From the NCBI RefSeq assembly GCF_003573695.1, contig NC_039367.1:29846442-29910441 (forward strand): a DNA stretch of 64,000 bases. The letters are read 5' to 3'. A program made the translations under genes and the position numbers. Shown in pieces: positions 1 through 11,310 of the stretch (positions are counted from its first letter, which is position 1; each line of letters begins with the position of its first letter). The notes beneath the pieces are model-generated. The model was not told where the DNA came from, searched no databases, and was given only the letters and a program-made list of their open reading frames with translations. This DNA is from Papaver somniferum. Taxonomy: Eukaryota > Streptophyta > Magnoliopsida > Ranunculales > Papaveraceae.

Positions 1-122
1 GGAAGTTAGGTTGTTTATTAATCTTACGATTATGAATACCTTCATGACTTTAGATATTTTCGTTTGATAATCAAACTATAATCAGTAGGTAATCTTTAAC
101 TCGTGCTACCGATTATTAATAA
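1..122. other. AT-rich left edge, no gene seen
   Basis: No coding signal is visible. The last nine bases (114-122, TATTAATAA) match 729-737 (TGTTAATAA) at eight of nine positions and form the target duplication of the next element. The segment probably belongs to an intron of the PMD pseudogene that resumes at 854, but that is inference. Confidence 0.5.
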
Positions 123-728
123 GGAGAATTTATAAAATACCCCCGTTTTATTGACCTCATTTTTTTGTTACCCCTGTTTTTTAGAAATTTTCTAAAGTAC
201 CCCAACTGTTTAGTTTTCCATCCTAGTTAGTCAATACTAGTTTACTTTCTTTAAAGTTTACTTCTTTACCCTTTACTTGTTAGCACGTTTACCTTCTACA
301 TCATTTTTTCAATTTCTCGAGCTCGGTTCAGGATCGTGTCATCATTTTCAGGTTCGTTTCATGATTCCTTGAAAGGGTTCATCATTCCCAAGTGTCTTGG
401 GGTTTTTGGTTGGTGGAGAATCAATCTTCTACAATATTTTTCTGGTTAGTCGAGCCCGGTTCAGGGTCGTTACAGCACTTTCAGGTTCGTCGAGCCTAGT
501 TCAGGATCGTTACACCCTATTTCAGGATCGTCGAATCATTATCCTCTCTACCAAGGAGATGTAGTTCAGGGGTAAATAGGACTTTTAATAGGAAAGATAA
601 CTGCCACCTAGCACTTAACTGGATGGAATTTGCCTTTTGAATAAAACGGGGTACTTTAGAAAATTTGTAAAAAACGGGGGTACTTTTGAAGTGTGCATTT
701 CAAAAAGGGGTACTTTATAAAATATCCC
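123..728. mobile_element. Non-autonomous Mutator-like element (MITE), 606 bp
   Basis: The ends are inverted repeats: the left end begins GGAGAATTTATAAAATACCC and the right end, read in reverse, begins GGGATATTTTATAAAGTACC. The match continues inward through a CCCCGTTTT block and a TTTTCTAAAGTACCCC block, about 100 bp in all. A 9-bp target duplication with one mismatch flanks it (114-122 and 729-737), the size typical of Mutator-like elements. The interior has no open frame. It holds three imperfect copies of a motif starting TCGAGC-CGGTTCAGGATCGT near 317, 450 and 490. Its termini match those of the larger element at 8248-10004, so both belong to one family mobilised in trans. Confidence 0.85.
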
Positions 729-853
729 TGTTAATAATCATTTGTTATGAGTTTAGCTTTGACTCCGATTATATACAATCCGTTGTTGTGTGTGGTCTTT
801 AACTTCCGATTATGTAATTTGTAAATGTATTCTTACGAACCAATTGTTTTTAG

Positions 854-1551
854 GGATAAGCGAAGTAAGAAAACCGCCCAAGATACAGTTTTTATAGGGC
901 CTCGTCGTAAAGGAGGTAACAAATTAAGTGTTAGTGCATGGAGAGAAAGGAGTGGTCAAGTAAATTCAAGGAATGATGGAACTCAATAGGGAGTAGAACC
1001 AAGCACTCTATTGGTAACTCAAGAAATGGTAGAACCAAGCGATCCACCAGTAACTCAAGAAGGTATAGAACCAAGCGGTCCTGAAATTAGAGTACAAGAA
1101 GAAGGACAACCAAGTAGTACACAAGAAGAAGGAGGAGTTACAAGAAAAACAATCGCGAAGAAAGCATCACACCTTGCTCCAATTTCTTTGAAGAAGAAAT
1201 CCCTAGGCTACCTAGAGATGGAGGAGCATTGCTATTTGGATTCTGAGACTCTTGGGACAAAGAAATTTACAAAACCGAGGTAATAATCAAATTATTTTTA
1301 TTACGTATTGTCGTTTAATTCGTAATTCTACTATATTTATTTTTTAATGTGTTGTGTGTTTAATAGTATCATTCCGATGCGATTCGTCTGCTCAAACCAC
1401 TGCCACACCATCAAAAATATTGAAATACTGGTCTTTAAACGGTGAATATGGAAGGTTCAAGACACTTATAGCTAACTCGGTATTATCTAATGCTGCCGAG
1501 AACTCAATGCTGTAACATGATCGCGTCGCGATATCGTCTTTTGTGGAGAAT
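854..1551 (+). pseudogene. Plant mobile domain (PMD) gene fragment, truncated by a copia LTR
   Basis: PMD proteins are plant proteins of partly unknown role, often carried by transposons. Exon 1 starts after a TTTTAG acceptor at 848-853. It encodes a charged, repetitive stretch (TQE-EPS-PPV copies, 1015-1100) and then, in a second frame, RDGGALLFGF and DSWDKEIYKTE, a motif I recognise from the N-terminal part of PMD proteins. An 87-bp intron (1280-1366, GTAATA to TTAATAG) joins the exons in phase. Exon 2 gives WSLNGEYGRFKTLIANSV and HDRVAISSFVEN, the PMD core. Damage: an in-frame TAG at 987-989, a frame change before GGALLFGF, an internal stop after it, a 1-base shift near 1395-1410, and a stop before HDRVAIS. 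The copia LTR starts directly after SFVEN, so the rest of the domain is lost here. PMD identity is likely; which transposon carried it is unclear. Confidence 0.65.
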
Positions 1552-3994
1552 TGTGTTAGAGCATTGCTCGGTCGAACTCGCATGCGTTGCTATCTCAAGC
1601 ATGTTTGTCAATGTTAGTGATCAAAACTATAAGTCTTGATTTCTAGTCTATTATACCTAAGTCTCGGACTAGGATAGAAAGTGTAGTTGAGATCAAGGAC
1701 TTCATGACGATTCATCATACAAGTACAAGAACTACTAAAGGAACCGGTGGAACTTCTCGACAAAAAGGTATGTGGAGACTTGAACTTATCTATAACTCAA
1801 AAGTCTATATACTCTATATCCTACTCTTTGAGACAAGAAGTGGTATGCTATATATATAGACTTTGATTATACACATTTGGTATTTCGAACCGAGTATACC
1901 TCGCCTATCTATATCTCGAAATATGAGTTTGTAAGCTTTTCGTTTTAACCAAGTTTATCTTTACCATGTGACGAAAGTCATGATATGTTTCAATCATCTT
2001 GAAAATTGCTTTGACGAGAAATGGTGTAACAACTACATAACGTCCTCTAAGAATGTTTAAATGATTGAAATGAGAGTTTAAATTACATAGACAATGGTGG
2101 ACATAAGAATTGTTGTGGAAACACATTTATGTATAAGTCCTATTCCTTGAACCAAAGTTTGCGAACTTTAATGGTCAAGAGAATCGGAAGAATGGCGTGA
2201 GCCAAGTCCGCGAACTGCCGAGGTTCTCAAACCCGAGAATTTCTGATGGAGTTGACAAACTACTTGCGTGAAGCTAAGTCCGCGAACCCAGTCCGCAAAC
2301 CCGAGAATTTCTGCTGGAGTTTGTAAACTCTACCCGGTAACTTAAGTCCGCGAACCTTGTCTGCGAACTTGAGAAGGTTACATATCTGAAGATGATTTCT
2401 GAACTTAAACTTAAAAATACTAAGGAATGCAGTTTGCAAACCGTGGCTATAAAATTTCATGAACCGATTCAAGTGAATCAAATCATCTTTGCTTCAATTG
2501 TGTCTTATGTAGTACATGAGATTTCCTTGCAATTGAACAACTCTCTAACTAGTTCATCTTGAAGTCATTTGAACTAGTTATGGTGAAGAAGAACATGGTT
2601 GATATGAAATGATCATATGGCTAACCATTTGGTTAACTATTGTTAAACCAACAAGTGCATACGTTTGGGTACGGTTAACAAACCTAGAAGCGTGCATTGT
2701 CAAGTGTGTGTAACAAGCTAAGTTTTGGATCTATCGGTTGAGAAATATTAGCTTGAATCTAAATCAGGTTTTCATCTAACAGTGGATATTGATTTCTTTG
2801 TTACCAAGGTAACTTAATTGAGAACCTTTATTTGAAAGAATATATAAAGGGGACATCTAGTATTGTGCAAAACTAATCCCCACACCTCACGTGTGATACT
2901 AGTTTGCATACTAGAGTCGGTTCTCCTTTAACCTTTGTTTTTGTTCTTCTAAAACCAGGTTAACGACTTAAATACTTCATTGGGATTGTGAAGCCAGACC
3001 GATACTACTTTTATCGTAGTTGTGTGATCTGATCTTGCATCTTCTATCGTACGAGTACAATCAGATTGATTGGCTTGAGATTGATATCTCCGATAGAAAA
3101 GATATAAAAAGTAATCACAAACATCTTCATCTCATTTTTTGTGATTCCGCAACATCTTGTTTCACTACCATACAATTAAGATTGTTGTGAGGTGATTGAT
3201 AACTCTAGGTTGTTCTTCGGGAATATAAGACCGAATTATCAATCGGTTCCTGTTCACCTTGATTATTATCAAAAGACGAAATAAAACCTTTTAGGGTTTA
3301 TCTATGGGAGACAGATTGATCCTTTGATAGACTTGTATGTGTGAGACGGATTTGTTTATTGTCAAGTCTTCGAATTTGGGTCTTTGTAACTCTTAGTTGT
3401 GGGTGAGATCAGCTAAGGGAATCAAGTGCGCAGTATCCTGCTGGGATCAGAGGCGTAGGGAGTACAACTGTACCTTGGATCAGTGGGAGACTGATTGAGA
3501 TTCAACTACAGTCCAGTCCGAAGTTATCTTGGAGTAGGCTAGTGTCTGTAGCGGCTTTATACAGTGTATGTTCAATCTGGACTAGGTCCCGAGGTTTTTC
3601 TGCATTTGCTGTTTCCTCGTTAACAAAATTTATGGTGTCTGTGTTATTTCTATTTCCGCATTATATTGTTTTATCTTTATAATTGAAATAATACTGGTTG
3701 TGTGTTAGATCATCAATTAGAGTAATCTAACCTTTGGTTGTTGATTGTCATATATTGATTCTTGGATATTGGTCTTTGGTACCATCCAAGTTATTCCTTA
3801 TGTTTGATTAAAGACTCGTTGATTTCTATTAGCTCGAGTAAATCAAAACAAGAGAGAGATATTAACTCCTTGAGATACTTTTACCAAGATTGAGTCTGTC
3901 AGTCTAGTTGATTCTCTAGAAAGTATTTCGGAGTTAGTCCATACAAATTTCTAAGAGAAATATTGGGTGTTGTTGTTAGGCCCCCGCTTTTTCA
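1552..3994 (+). repeat. Copia 5' LTR (about 2.44 kb)
   Basis: It begins near TGTGTTAGAGC (about 1552) and ends in TTTTTCA just before the PBS. The same sequence recurs in reverse at 53745-56395, which fixes both ends to within a few bases. A TATA box (TATATAAAGG, 2841-2850) marks the probable promoter. The U3 part at 2190-2370 holds several copies of the decamer GTCCGCGAAC or close variants, interleaved with two copies of CCCGAGAATTTCTG. The left boundary is uncertain by about 5 bases because the target duplication partner is not present. Confidence 0.7.
2841..2850 (+). promoter_or_regulatory. TATA box of the copia LTR
   Basis: TATATAAAGG lies in the middle of the LTR, after the U3 decamer repeats. 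The reverse copy has a matching TTTTATATAG at about 55050. Predicted only. Confidence 0.45.
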
Positions 3995-3996
3995 AT

Positions 3997-4008
3997 TGGT
4001 ATCAGAGC
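3997..4008 (+). other. Primer binding site, initiator Met tRNA type
   Basis: TGGTATCAGAGC lies two bases after the LTR end. It is the canonical plant copia primer binding site, complementary to the 3' end of initiator methionine tRNA. Confidence 0.85.
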
Positions 4009-4060
4009 AGGCAAACATGTTTAAGACCTTACAAGTCTGTGTTTGTAGCGATCTGACTCT

Positions 4061-5195
4061 ATGGACAGAGGTGTTATCTCTATTAACGTACCACCAATCT
4101 TCGATGGCTCTAACTACTTATGGTGAAAAATTGCTATGCGAGCTTTTCTTCAAGCGTGATTTTCAATCATGGGTATATGTTGTTAATGGCTATGATGCTC
4201 CCGTTCTGGCAGTTGGAGATGTAAACGTTCCCAAGAATATTGGTGAATATAGTCCTGCCGAGATACTTGTTGCTAAGCAAAACTCCGACGGTTTGAATGT
4301 CATCATACATGCCATTACCCCAAATCTTCAGCACCATGTGTCTAATTGCACTAGGTCTAAAGATGCTTGGGATATCTTAGAAACCGTATTTGAAGGTAAC
4401 TCCAGTGAAAAGGAATCTAGGCTTCAAAACCTTAATTCTGATTGGGAGAACCTTCATATGGAAGGTGAAGATACATTTGATGAGTTTAATCACAATGTGT
4501 CTGTAATTGTTTATCCATCTTTTGCATTGGGTAAGACTATTCCTGAAAAGGACATTGTGATGAAAATTCTCAGATCGCTGCCATCTAGATACGAGTCTAA
4601 GAAGCATGCCATCGTTGAGGGAAATAACCTTGATAATCTTTCCAGAAATACCTTGGTTGGAAAATTAAAGATCTTTGATCATGAGCATACATCCAAAATC
4701 GGAAAGGATGTTGCCTTAAAAGCACAAAAGAACACTAAATTACTTGATAAAGGTAAAAGTGTTTACGTCTCTGAGGATGATCAGTCTGAGGGTGATTTTT
4801 CAGATGAAGATCTTGAAAAATCAGTCTCCTTGATCACAAAATAGTTTAGGGATCTTCTATTGAAGAGAACTAAACAGTTTTCAAGAGACAAACCTAGGTC
4901 GTCAGATAAACCTGACAATCACATTCATCCTAAAAACAGGGATGCTGACGAGGCTGATGATGAGGATATGCCACAGTGCTTTAAGTGTAAGGGTTTTGGT
5001 CATTTTGCAAACGAATGCCCAAATCATAGAAAATACACTTGGAACAAAGGTCTTGTTGTAACACTTGATGAGATTTCTGAGATCTATGATTCTGATGAAG
5101 ATAGGAAATCAAGTGTCGGTCTTCTATGTGAAAACATTGATTTTATTAATTGTAGCAATACATATATCAACCTTGATGGTTTCACTGAAGAATAG
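4061..5195 (+). pseudogene. Copia gag (UBN2-type) with CCHC zinc knuckle, broken
   Basis: The capsid-like protein begins at ATG 4061 (MDRGVISINVPPIFDGSNY), which fits copia gag starts better than the earlier in-frame start at 3963. The central region carries the UBN2-type signature (AKDAWDIL-like SKDAWDILETVFEG near 4360-4400; LNSDWENLHM; RSLPSRYESKK). A zinc knuckle CX2CX4HX4C (CFKC..H....C) is at 4977-5018. Damage: TGG to TGA at 4124-4126, a 1-base loss near 4150 that shifts the frame, an in-frame TAG at 4842-4844 in a context that suggests CAG to TAG, and a TAG at the end of this stretch. It cannot make a full Gag. Family assignment is firm; finer lineage is not. Confidence 0.8.
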
Positions 5196-5694
5196 AATCC
5201 AATCAAGCTGGAAGAATCAATTGACCCATCCTTTGGGAACTCTGTTTGTAATGTTAAAGTATCTACCTTGTGTCTAGTTGCAGTCACACCACAGATGCAT
5301 GAATATTATCCAAGATTGACATGCTCGTTTTGTTCTTAGAAGGGTCATGAACTATCAAATGTTACAAGTACAAGCATCAAGTGAGGAACGCCAACAAACT
5401 TCAACGAAGAGCAAATCGATTATCAAGGAAGCTTAAACTTTCTCAGAAGACCGCTAAGGTATGTAGGATTTTATCTTCGTCTAAGAAGTTAGTTTCCAAG
5501 GACAAAACAAGACCATTAGAGAAGAAAGTTTGGTCAAATCGTTTTAATAGACAGAGGTCTGAGGATTCCTCTCAAGAGGAAAATGATGGACAAATTGTTG
5601 TTACCGCAACACAAGTTAATTGTGTTGCTTGGTAAATCTTGTCTCATGTGCCTGATCAAAAGAGACAAGGTTGTGTACGCTCAGGCTTTAGGAA
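5196..5694 (+). pseudogene. Gag C-terminal remnant with possible second zinc knuckle
   Basis: The frame continues past the TAG with KLEESIDPSFGNSVCN and then CSFC, KGHELS and a shifted CYKYKH, which together look like a degraded second CCHC finger near 5320-5380. A basic stretch follows (5381-5635, many K and R residues). The sequence then runs into the GGCATGCC repeat of element A at about 5695 with no target duplication visible. The last 60 bp before the junction show no recognisable motif. Confidence 0.45.
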
Positions 5695-5696
5695 AG

Positions 5697-5995
5697 TTAT
5701 GGCATGCCATGCCAGCCACATCTCCGCGCCAAAGGCATGCCAACCATGCCAGCCGCACCACCGTGCCAATGGCATGCCAACCATGCCAGCCGCATCTCCG
5801 TGCCAAAGGCATGCCAACCATGCCAGCCGCACCACCGTGCCAATGGCATGCCATGCCAGCCACATCTCCGCGCCAAAGGGACGCACCACCGTGCCAATGG
5901 CATACCATGTCAGCCACATCTCTGCGCCAAAAGCATGCCAACCATGCCAGCCATGCCAGCCGCACCTCCGCACCAAAGCCATGCCACCATGCCGC
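5697..5995 (+). repeat. Imperfect 70-bp tandem array (about 4 units) in the 5' LTR
   Basis: Units start with CCACATCTCC or variants near 5716, 5790, 5860 and 5914. Each unit is two related subunits of about 35 bp, one ending GCGCCAAAGGCATGCC and the other CGTGCCAATGGCATGCC, giving a two-part higher-order repeat rich in the palindrome GGCATGCC. Phasing is irregular here (about 74, 70 and 54 bp), unlike the regular array in the 3' LTR. Open frames across it on both strands are a by-product of the repeat. Confidence 0.85.
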
Positions 5996-7240
5996 TGGCT
6001 GCCAAACAAAGGGTTGCAACAATCAACGGTCACCCTTCCTTCTGAGATGCAAATCTCAGTCGTCCAAGTTCGCCACCAAACGCGTGGCAACTTTTGGCCC
6101 AATGCCAAGCCCTAATTTTGGCCGCACCTAAACTATGCCAAAACCCTAATTTTGGCCGCGCCTAAAACTATTCCAAAATCCTAGCTTGGCCACGCCTAAA
6201 CCATGCCTCCATGCCGCTGACTGCCAAATGAAGGGTTGCAACAATCATCGGCCACCCTTCCTTCTGAGATGAAAATTTCATCCCTCCAAGTTAGCCACCA
6301 AACGCGTGGCAACTCTTAGCCCAATGCCAAGCCCTAATTTTGGTTGCGCCTAAACTATGCCAAAACCCTAATTTTGGCCGCGCCTAAAACTATGCCAAAA
6401 TCCTAGCTTGGCGGCGCCTAAACTATGTTGGCCATGCCTCCATGTCGTTGGCTGCCAAACGAAGGGTTACAACAATCAAAGGTTGTCCTTCCTCTTGAGA
6501 TGCAGATCTCAGCCGTACAAACTTGCCACCAAATGACTTGTGACAATCTCTTGTCTACGATGCCAACTCTTGGCCACAGTGCCAAAACCCTAATTTGGCC
6601 ACGCCAAAGCCATGCCGGCCATGCCTCCATGCCGCTGGCTGCCAAACGGAAGGTTGCAACAATCAACGGCTGTCCTTCCTCCTGAGATGCAGATCTCATC
6701 CATACAAACTTTCCACCAAACGACTTGTGGCAATCTCTTGGATACGGTGCCAACTCTTGTCCATGGTGCCAAAGTCCTAATTTGGCCACACCAAAGCCAT
6801 GTCGGCCATGCCTCCATGCCGTTGGCTGCCAAACGGATGGTTGTAACAATCAACGACTATCTTTCCTCCTGAGATGCAGATCTTAGCCGTACAAACCTGC
6901 CACCAAATGACTTGTAGAAATCTCTTGGACACGGTGCCAAAGCCTTAATTTGGCCATGCCAAATCCATACCGGCCATGCCTCCATGCCGCTGGCTACCGA
7001 ACGGAAGGTTGCAACAATCAATGGCCATCCTTCCTCCTGATATGCAGATCTTAGCCATACAAACTTGCCACCCAAATGAATTGTGGCTACCTTTGGCTAC
7101 ACTGCCAACTCTTTGGCCACGACACATAGTTAGATATGACAATTATTTGGTCACGACACCAAACCCTAATTAGCCACGCCAAGAGCATACGCAATCCATG
7201 CCAGTACCGTGGCCACGCCACTGGCTACCAACGGAAGGTA
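5991..7240 (+). repeat. Second tandem array, units about 170-230 bp
   Basis: Each unit carries GCCGCTGGCTGCCAAACG, then GGTTGCAACAATCAACGG, CCTTCCT.CTGAGATGCA, a gap, and CCCTAATTTTGG or a variant. Copies start near 5991, 6213, 6441, 6631, 6818, 6986 and 7216. Unit length varies because the CCCTAATTTTGGCCGCGCCTAAA block is present twice in early units. The same array is in the 3' LTR at 37530-38261 and continues after element D at 49236. Confidence 0.8.
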
Positions 7241-7632
7241 ACCACAATCGACGACTAACATTCCTTTCAAGATGCGAAATCTTGGCCGTCGAAAGTCACC
7301 ACCCAACCGGTAAGCCTCTGAATATTAACTTGCCAAAAAGTAGCAACATGCTACACGTTTTCCATGAAAACACTCGAGAAATCAAAACATGTCACAAACT
7401 GGGGGATGCTCATTAGGGTATTGGTCTGGCGGTTTACGGCGTGCGGCGTACACTGCGCTCGTTACAAGAAAGTATCATAAGAGTGAGGCAGTTAGTAAAT
7501 ACAAGAAGTAATGGTGAAACGTTTCCTTAATTATGGAAACATAAATTCCAGGCGTTACCCGTTACCGCTTTCTTCCATTTACTCAACTTTTTCCACTTCT
7601 TACGAGACCTGGGTACGTTTCGTTGCGACTTG

Positions 7633-7640
7633 TATAAATA
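7633..7640 (+). promoter_or_regulatory. TATA box of element A 5' LTR
   Basis: TATAAATA is followed by GGTATCACCTATTTCCACCA, conserved at 50133-50142 in the 3' LTR, about 370 bp before the LTR end. Transcription would start shortly downstream; predicted only. Confidence 0.5.
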
Positions 7641-8010
7641 GGTATCACCTATTTCCACCAAAGAACAAGTTTTTGGTCTGGAGAATACAACACTCGTAAA
7701 TCACTTGTTATCTTTCCATATGTTAGCTTCCACTTTATGATACAAGTCGTCAAACAACTACTGTTCCCGAATTAACTATTCTGGTCTCAACACTCTCTTC
7801 GCTTCCCTCCCTAGACCAACCCTTCTCCTTCACTTTGTGACCGAAGAAAGTCTGGAAAGTCCATTTATTGGTTTAGGACGGATTTGTACAGATTGATATC
7901 TCGAATCAAAGTACTCCCTTGCAGTACATTATTTAGGGTTTAGACTCGTTTTTCACCTACACACTTGAAATTACCAAAATCAGCAGAAACTGTTTTCACA
8001 CTCAAATAAT

Positions 8011-8027
8011 TGGCGACCACAGTGGGA
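8011..8027 (+). other. Primer binding site of element A
   Basis: TGGCGACCACAGTGGGA lies two bases after the LTR end. Its position and TGG start fit a PBS. I cannot name the tRNA with confidence. Confidence 0.6.
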
Positions 8028-8088
8028 GATTAATCTCTCGGTTGCAATACCAATTTCAGATTACGCTTTTTAACTCCAACTCAGGAAA

Positions 8089-10426
8089 ATGGTCGGTTTT
8101 AGGACTGAATCCATGCCCCCAAGTTCGACTCAGGTGAATGGCAATGTTTCCTCTCCCAACGCAATATCCAACAACGCGATTGACGGAGAAGTTCCAAGGT
8201 TGGACGATTTAGCGCGGGTTCAGGAGATCCACACCAGGAATATGGATGGGAATTTTGATAAAGTACCTCCGTTTTTTAAACCCATAAAATAAATGCCCCC
8301 GTTTTTTTTTTTCAAACTTTCTAAACTGCCCCTACCGTTTACTTTCACACCTTGGGACCGCATAATTTAGTCACGGGTCGTTTACTTAGTCAAAAACCAG
8401 GTTAAATTACCTCTTTACCCTATCACATATAACTACCCTAATACAAAAGATCTCTATTCATTCCTTCATTCTATTTCTCTTTATTTCAGAAGCGGTGAGA
8501 AAAAGAGACGCTGCCTTGTTTTTTTTTCTTCATCACCACCAATTAGAGATGTTAGAGAATAAATTGTAAACAAAGAGATTTTAGGAAAAAATATGAATAA
8601 ATTTCTGATTAGGGTTCTCGTGTTCTTGGGAATTTTTTTAAATTAGGGTTCTTGTGTTTTTTGAGTTGATTGAAGAGCTTCCTGATTCTGTGTATTTAAT
8701 CTTTTTTTCTTTCTTTTCTGTTTTGATTAAATTGATCCACTTTAAGATATGGGTTTGTATTAATTTGTGTGTGAATATTTTTTTTGAAACCTGAATTGAA
8801 TCAATTGTTCAATTAGGGTTTGTACGATTCAATTTGAGGATTTCCCTGAATTAGGGTTCTTGAGATATTTAGGTAGTATGCGATACAATGAAGTGGAGAG
8901 CTTCAAAATGGGTTCCTGAATTCTCAAAGTTCGACAGAGAAAAGAACGTTGCTAATTGAGTTACAGAAGAAGAATAAATGGAATTGAATGGAAGTTTCAG
9001 AGAAAGAGAGAAATTGAACATGGTCTTGATGGGTTTTGTTTGAATTCTATAGTAATGCAGATGAAGATTATAGAGAAGGTGGCGGTGCTATACAGGTTCA
9101 AACCTTATTTTAAATCTGGTGGTGTTTGAATCTGCGATGGTTGTGGAGAGCTGAAATTCATGGAGCTACAGATTTTGCTGTGACTGAAGGAACTAATAGA
9201 TGTATGCCTAGGTTATGTGATCTGGTAATTGGTGCAGGCAATTGAAGATTAAGATGGAGTAGGAGATTTTGGATGATGTCTATTTGTATTGGTTGTGAGC
9301 TGAATAGGGAAGTGCTGATAATGGTTGTGTTGTGCAAACTGGTTATGATGAACTGTGTAGATGGAGGTTGCAGACTAAGGTTGATGGTAGTTGTTGGAAC
9401 TGAAACAACTGAACCATGGATCTGAAGCTGCAATTGAGATGAATTTAGAGTTTTTCGTTGAATAGAGAAGAATCCGGGAGCAACAATTGAGATGGGATTT
9501 CAGAGAAGAAGGAATTTGTTTGGCTCTAGGGGTTGTGTTCTTAAAATGTAGGAGAATAGGTAGTGATGGAGTTGAAGTAGTGGATGTTGTGGGTTGCTGC
9601 TTTAGGAATATGTAGGTGATTGTATGGAGATGAGCACAAATATGTATGGATGGTGCGATGAGATGATATTGAACCTGCAATTCATTGCAGTGATGGAAGG
9701 ATGCTGTTGTAGGAGTCAGTGTTAGTGGTATTGGTTTTTTAAGTTACAAAGATAATGGAAGTGGTAGTAATATTGCATGTATTGACTCGACTCAAAGCAG
9801 CGATTCAAGTAGATTCAACTCAGCTCGGTAGGAAGGGCCTTTTAGACACTTTGACTCTGCCACCTAAACATTAACAGCTACTAACTGCCGTTTGCTGTTT
9901 TTTGAATAAAACGGTCAAGGCAAGGGTAATTTAACAAATTTCTAAAAAACGGGGGCATTTTTTTAGTGTAATGTGAAAAATAGGGGTACTTTATCAAAAA
10001 GCCCAATATGGATCTGATGAAAGAGGCGATTAATAGCATACTCAACTTCCTTATCAGCTTAACATCGGAGTTGAGTGACCCACCTGTACCGGAAACTCCG
10101 GAACTGGGGACTAACGTCCCAGACGATCATTCCCAAGTCAACAGCTTCACTACCAATCAGAAACCAGTAGGCCAGGAAGCGGCCTCATTGGTGGAAAGTT
10201 TATGTGAGCTCCTAGATCTTTCAAAGGATCAACGGATGGAGACGTTCATTGCCATAAATCGAATAGCGTCAAAAGCATCCCTGGTTCCTTCGCATTTTGA
10301 AACGTTAAGAATGCCGGAGATGTCCATCAACAATGTCACGTTTACCGACGACGACATGATGGTAGAAGAAGGAAACAACCGGGCCCTACACTTCATATCC
10401 CGTATCAAGGATGTGGAATTCAAAGG
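8089..10426 (+). pseudogene. Element A gag remnant, split by a Mutator-like insertion
   Basis: ATG 8089 opens a frame that runs to 8247. There it is interrupted by the 1757-bp element and resumes in the same frame after the duplicated AATATGGAT at 10005-10013. The encoded region (EVPRLDDLARVQEIH before the break, LMKEAINSILNFLISLTSEL after it) is acidic and helical. The usual retrotransposon capsid domain and zinc knuckle are absent, so most of gag is deleted. The frame continues through RALHFISRIKDVEF and then must shift to reach the protease. The start is supported by its place 62 bases after the PBS and by no earlier ATG in this frame. Confidence 0.65.
8248..10004. mobile_element. Non-autonomous Mutator-like element, 1757 bp
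   Basis: A perfect 9-bp target duplication (AATATGGAT at 8239-8247 and 10005-10013) flanks it. The left end begins GGGAATTTTGATAAAGTACC and the right end, reversed, begins GGGCTTTTTGATAAAGTACC. Both continue with a CCCCGTTTTTT block and a TTT-CTAAA/TTAAA-CCC block. No transposase is encoded; the interior is AT-rich with short spurious frames. It shares termini with the 606-bp element at 123-728. It inserted into A's gag without adding other damage at the site. Confidence 0.9.
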
Positions 10427-10760
10427 GCCTTCAATGACACAGGAGCGTCCTCCAATGTCGTTACCCTCAGGACGCTCAGAAACGCCAGGGTGCGGCCAAG
10501 CGAAGTCGTGCAACAATCCACTATGATGACCGATTTCGAAGGTAACCAAACCAGCACGTATGGATACATTGGCCTGAGTTTATCAGTAGGACCGGTCCAG
10601 TCGAAAGTAAGGTTCGAAGTAATCGAAAAGGATCCGAATTACCATATGATACTGGGAAGACCATGGCTCCATGACAACAGAATAATTCCTTCGACATATC
10701 ACCAGTGCCTGAAAACCATGCTAAACGGAGAAGTCATTCGCATCTCTGCATCTTTATCTC
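10427..10760 (+). pseudogene. Element A retroviral-type aspartic protease
   Basis: The catalytic motif DTGASSN is at 10436-10456, one frame away from the gag remnant and in frame with the stretch starting 10490. Downstream come YGYIGLSLSVG and YHMILGRPWLHD, the ILGRPW motif typical of plant gypsy proteases. The enzyme would mature the Gag-Pol polyprotein in the virus-like particle. A frameshift separates it from gag and the frame decays after ASLSPYAP. Confidence 0.75.
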
Positions 10761-11310
10761 CTTATGCGCCGATCTGTGGCATGGAGATGTTTGAACCGAG
10801 AAAGAGCCAACGGGGCGCAACCAACGAAACTCACCACACTCCACTGCCAAAGTGGATGTCAATTGAAGAAAGCTATGGGATTGCATCGTTTCAGAGAGAA
10901 ACCCGGTCTCACACCACCTCTTCGGAAGGGAAGCGCGCCAGTCTCCACCCGCCAAACCAGAGTTTGGCTTGCTCCCGTACCAAGCGAGAACGGGTGTTTG
11001 GCTTGCTCCCGTACCAAGAGAGAACGGGATTTTATCATGAGTCATGATGAAAAAGGGAAAACCGTATATCAGCGCCGTTGTTAATAATTAACATGGGAGA
11101 CTACCATACAGTCTCTCCGCCCAGCAGAATGCAAATACAGTAACGAGTCGCAAGAGGGAGTACCGGATGCACCACCACAGCTATGGAACCAACTCTACCA
11201 TGGACAAACTTTAGGTTGTCAATATCGGGAGTGAGGAATCTCCGCGACCCGTCTCAATCGGCTCGACTCTATGCACATACGAACGCACGAAGCTGGTAGA
11301 CCTTCTCAAA
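10761..11310 (+). other. Spacer between protease and reverse transcriptase, with a 33-bp duplication
   Basis: No domain is recognised. A 33-bp unit beginning GTTTGGCTTGCTCCCGTACC is tandemly duplicated at 10962-11030. The region corresponds to the protease-polymerase linker of Tat polyproteins and has drifted in all frames. Confidence 0.5.

Larger units (their letters stand above)
1552..5694 (+). mobile_element. Ty1/copia element, 5' fragment (LTR, PBS, gag only)
   Basis: A long LTR, an initiator-Met-type primer binding site and a decayed copia gag follow one another in element order. Protease, integrase, reverse transcriptase and the 3' LTR are missing: homology stops near 5694, where the tandem array of element A's LTR begins abruptly. 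A related but not identical element lies in reverse orientation at about 50514-56395. The long LTR and possibly two zinc knuckles recall the SIRE/Maximus group, but that lineage call is tentative. Confidence 0.75.
5695..8008 (+). repeat. Element A 5' LTR, 5'-truncated
   Basis: It matches A's 3' LTR (36613-38261 plus 49236-50508) from the 70-bp array onward. It ends CTCAAATA where other copies have CTCAAACA. The first roughly 300 bp of the LTR, present at 36613-36900 and in the solo LTR at 34611, are missing. It contains two tandem arrays and a TATA box at 7633. Confidence 0.8.

Noticed and set aside
3997..4008. tRNA genes near the primer binding sites
   Set aside because: Only short complements of tRNA 3' ends are present; no cloverleaf or internal promoter boxes are seen.
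5697..7240. Repeat-spacer look of the arrays in A's LTR as a possible CRISPR
   Set aside because: Units are contiguous with no unique spacers of constant size, no cas genes are present, and the DNA is plant nuclear.
9158..9680. Minus-strand frames of 91 and 101 residues in the 1757-bp Mutator-like element
   Set aside because: They are low-complexity Thr/Ile/Ser-rich translations of an AT-rich interior, with no transposase motif.
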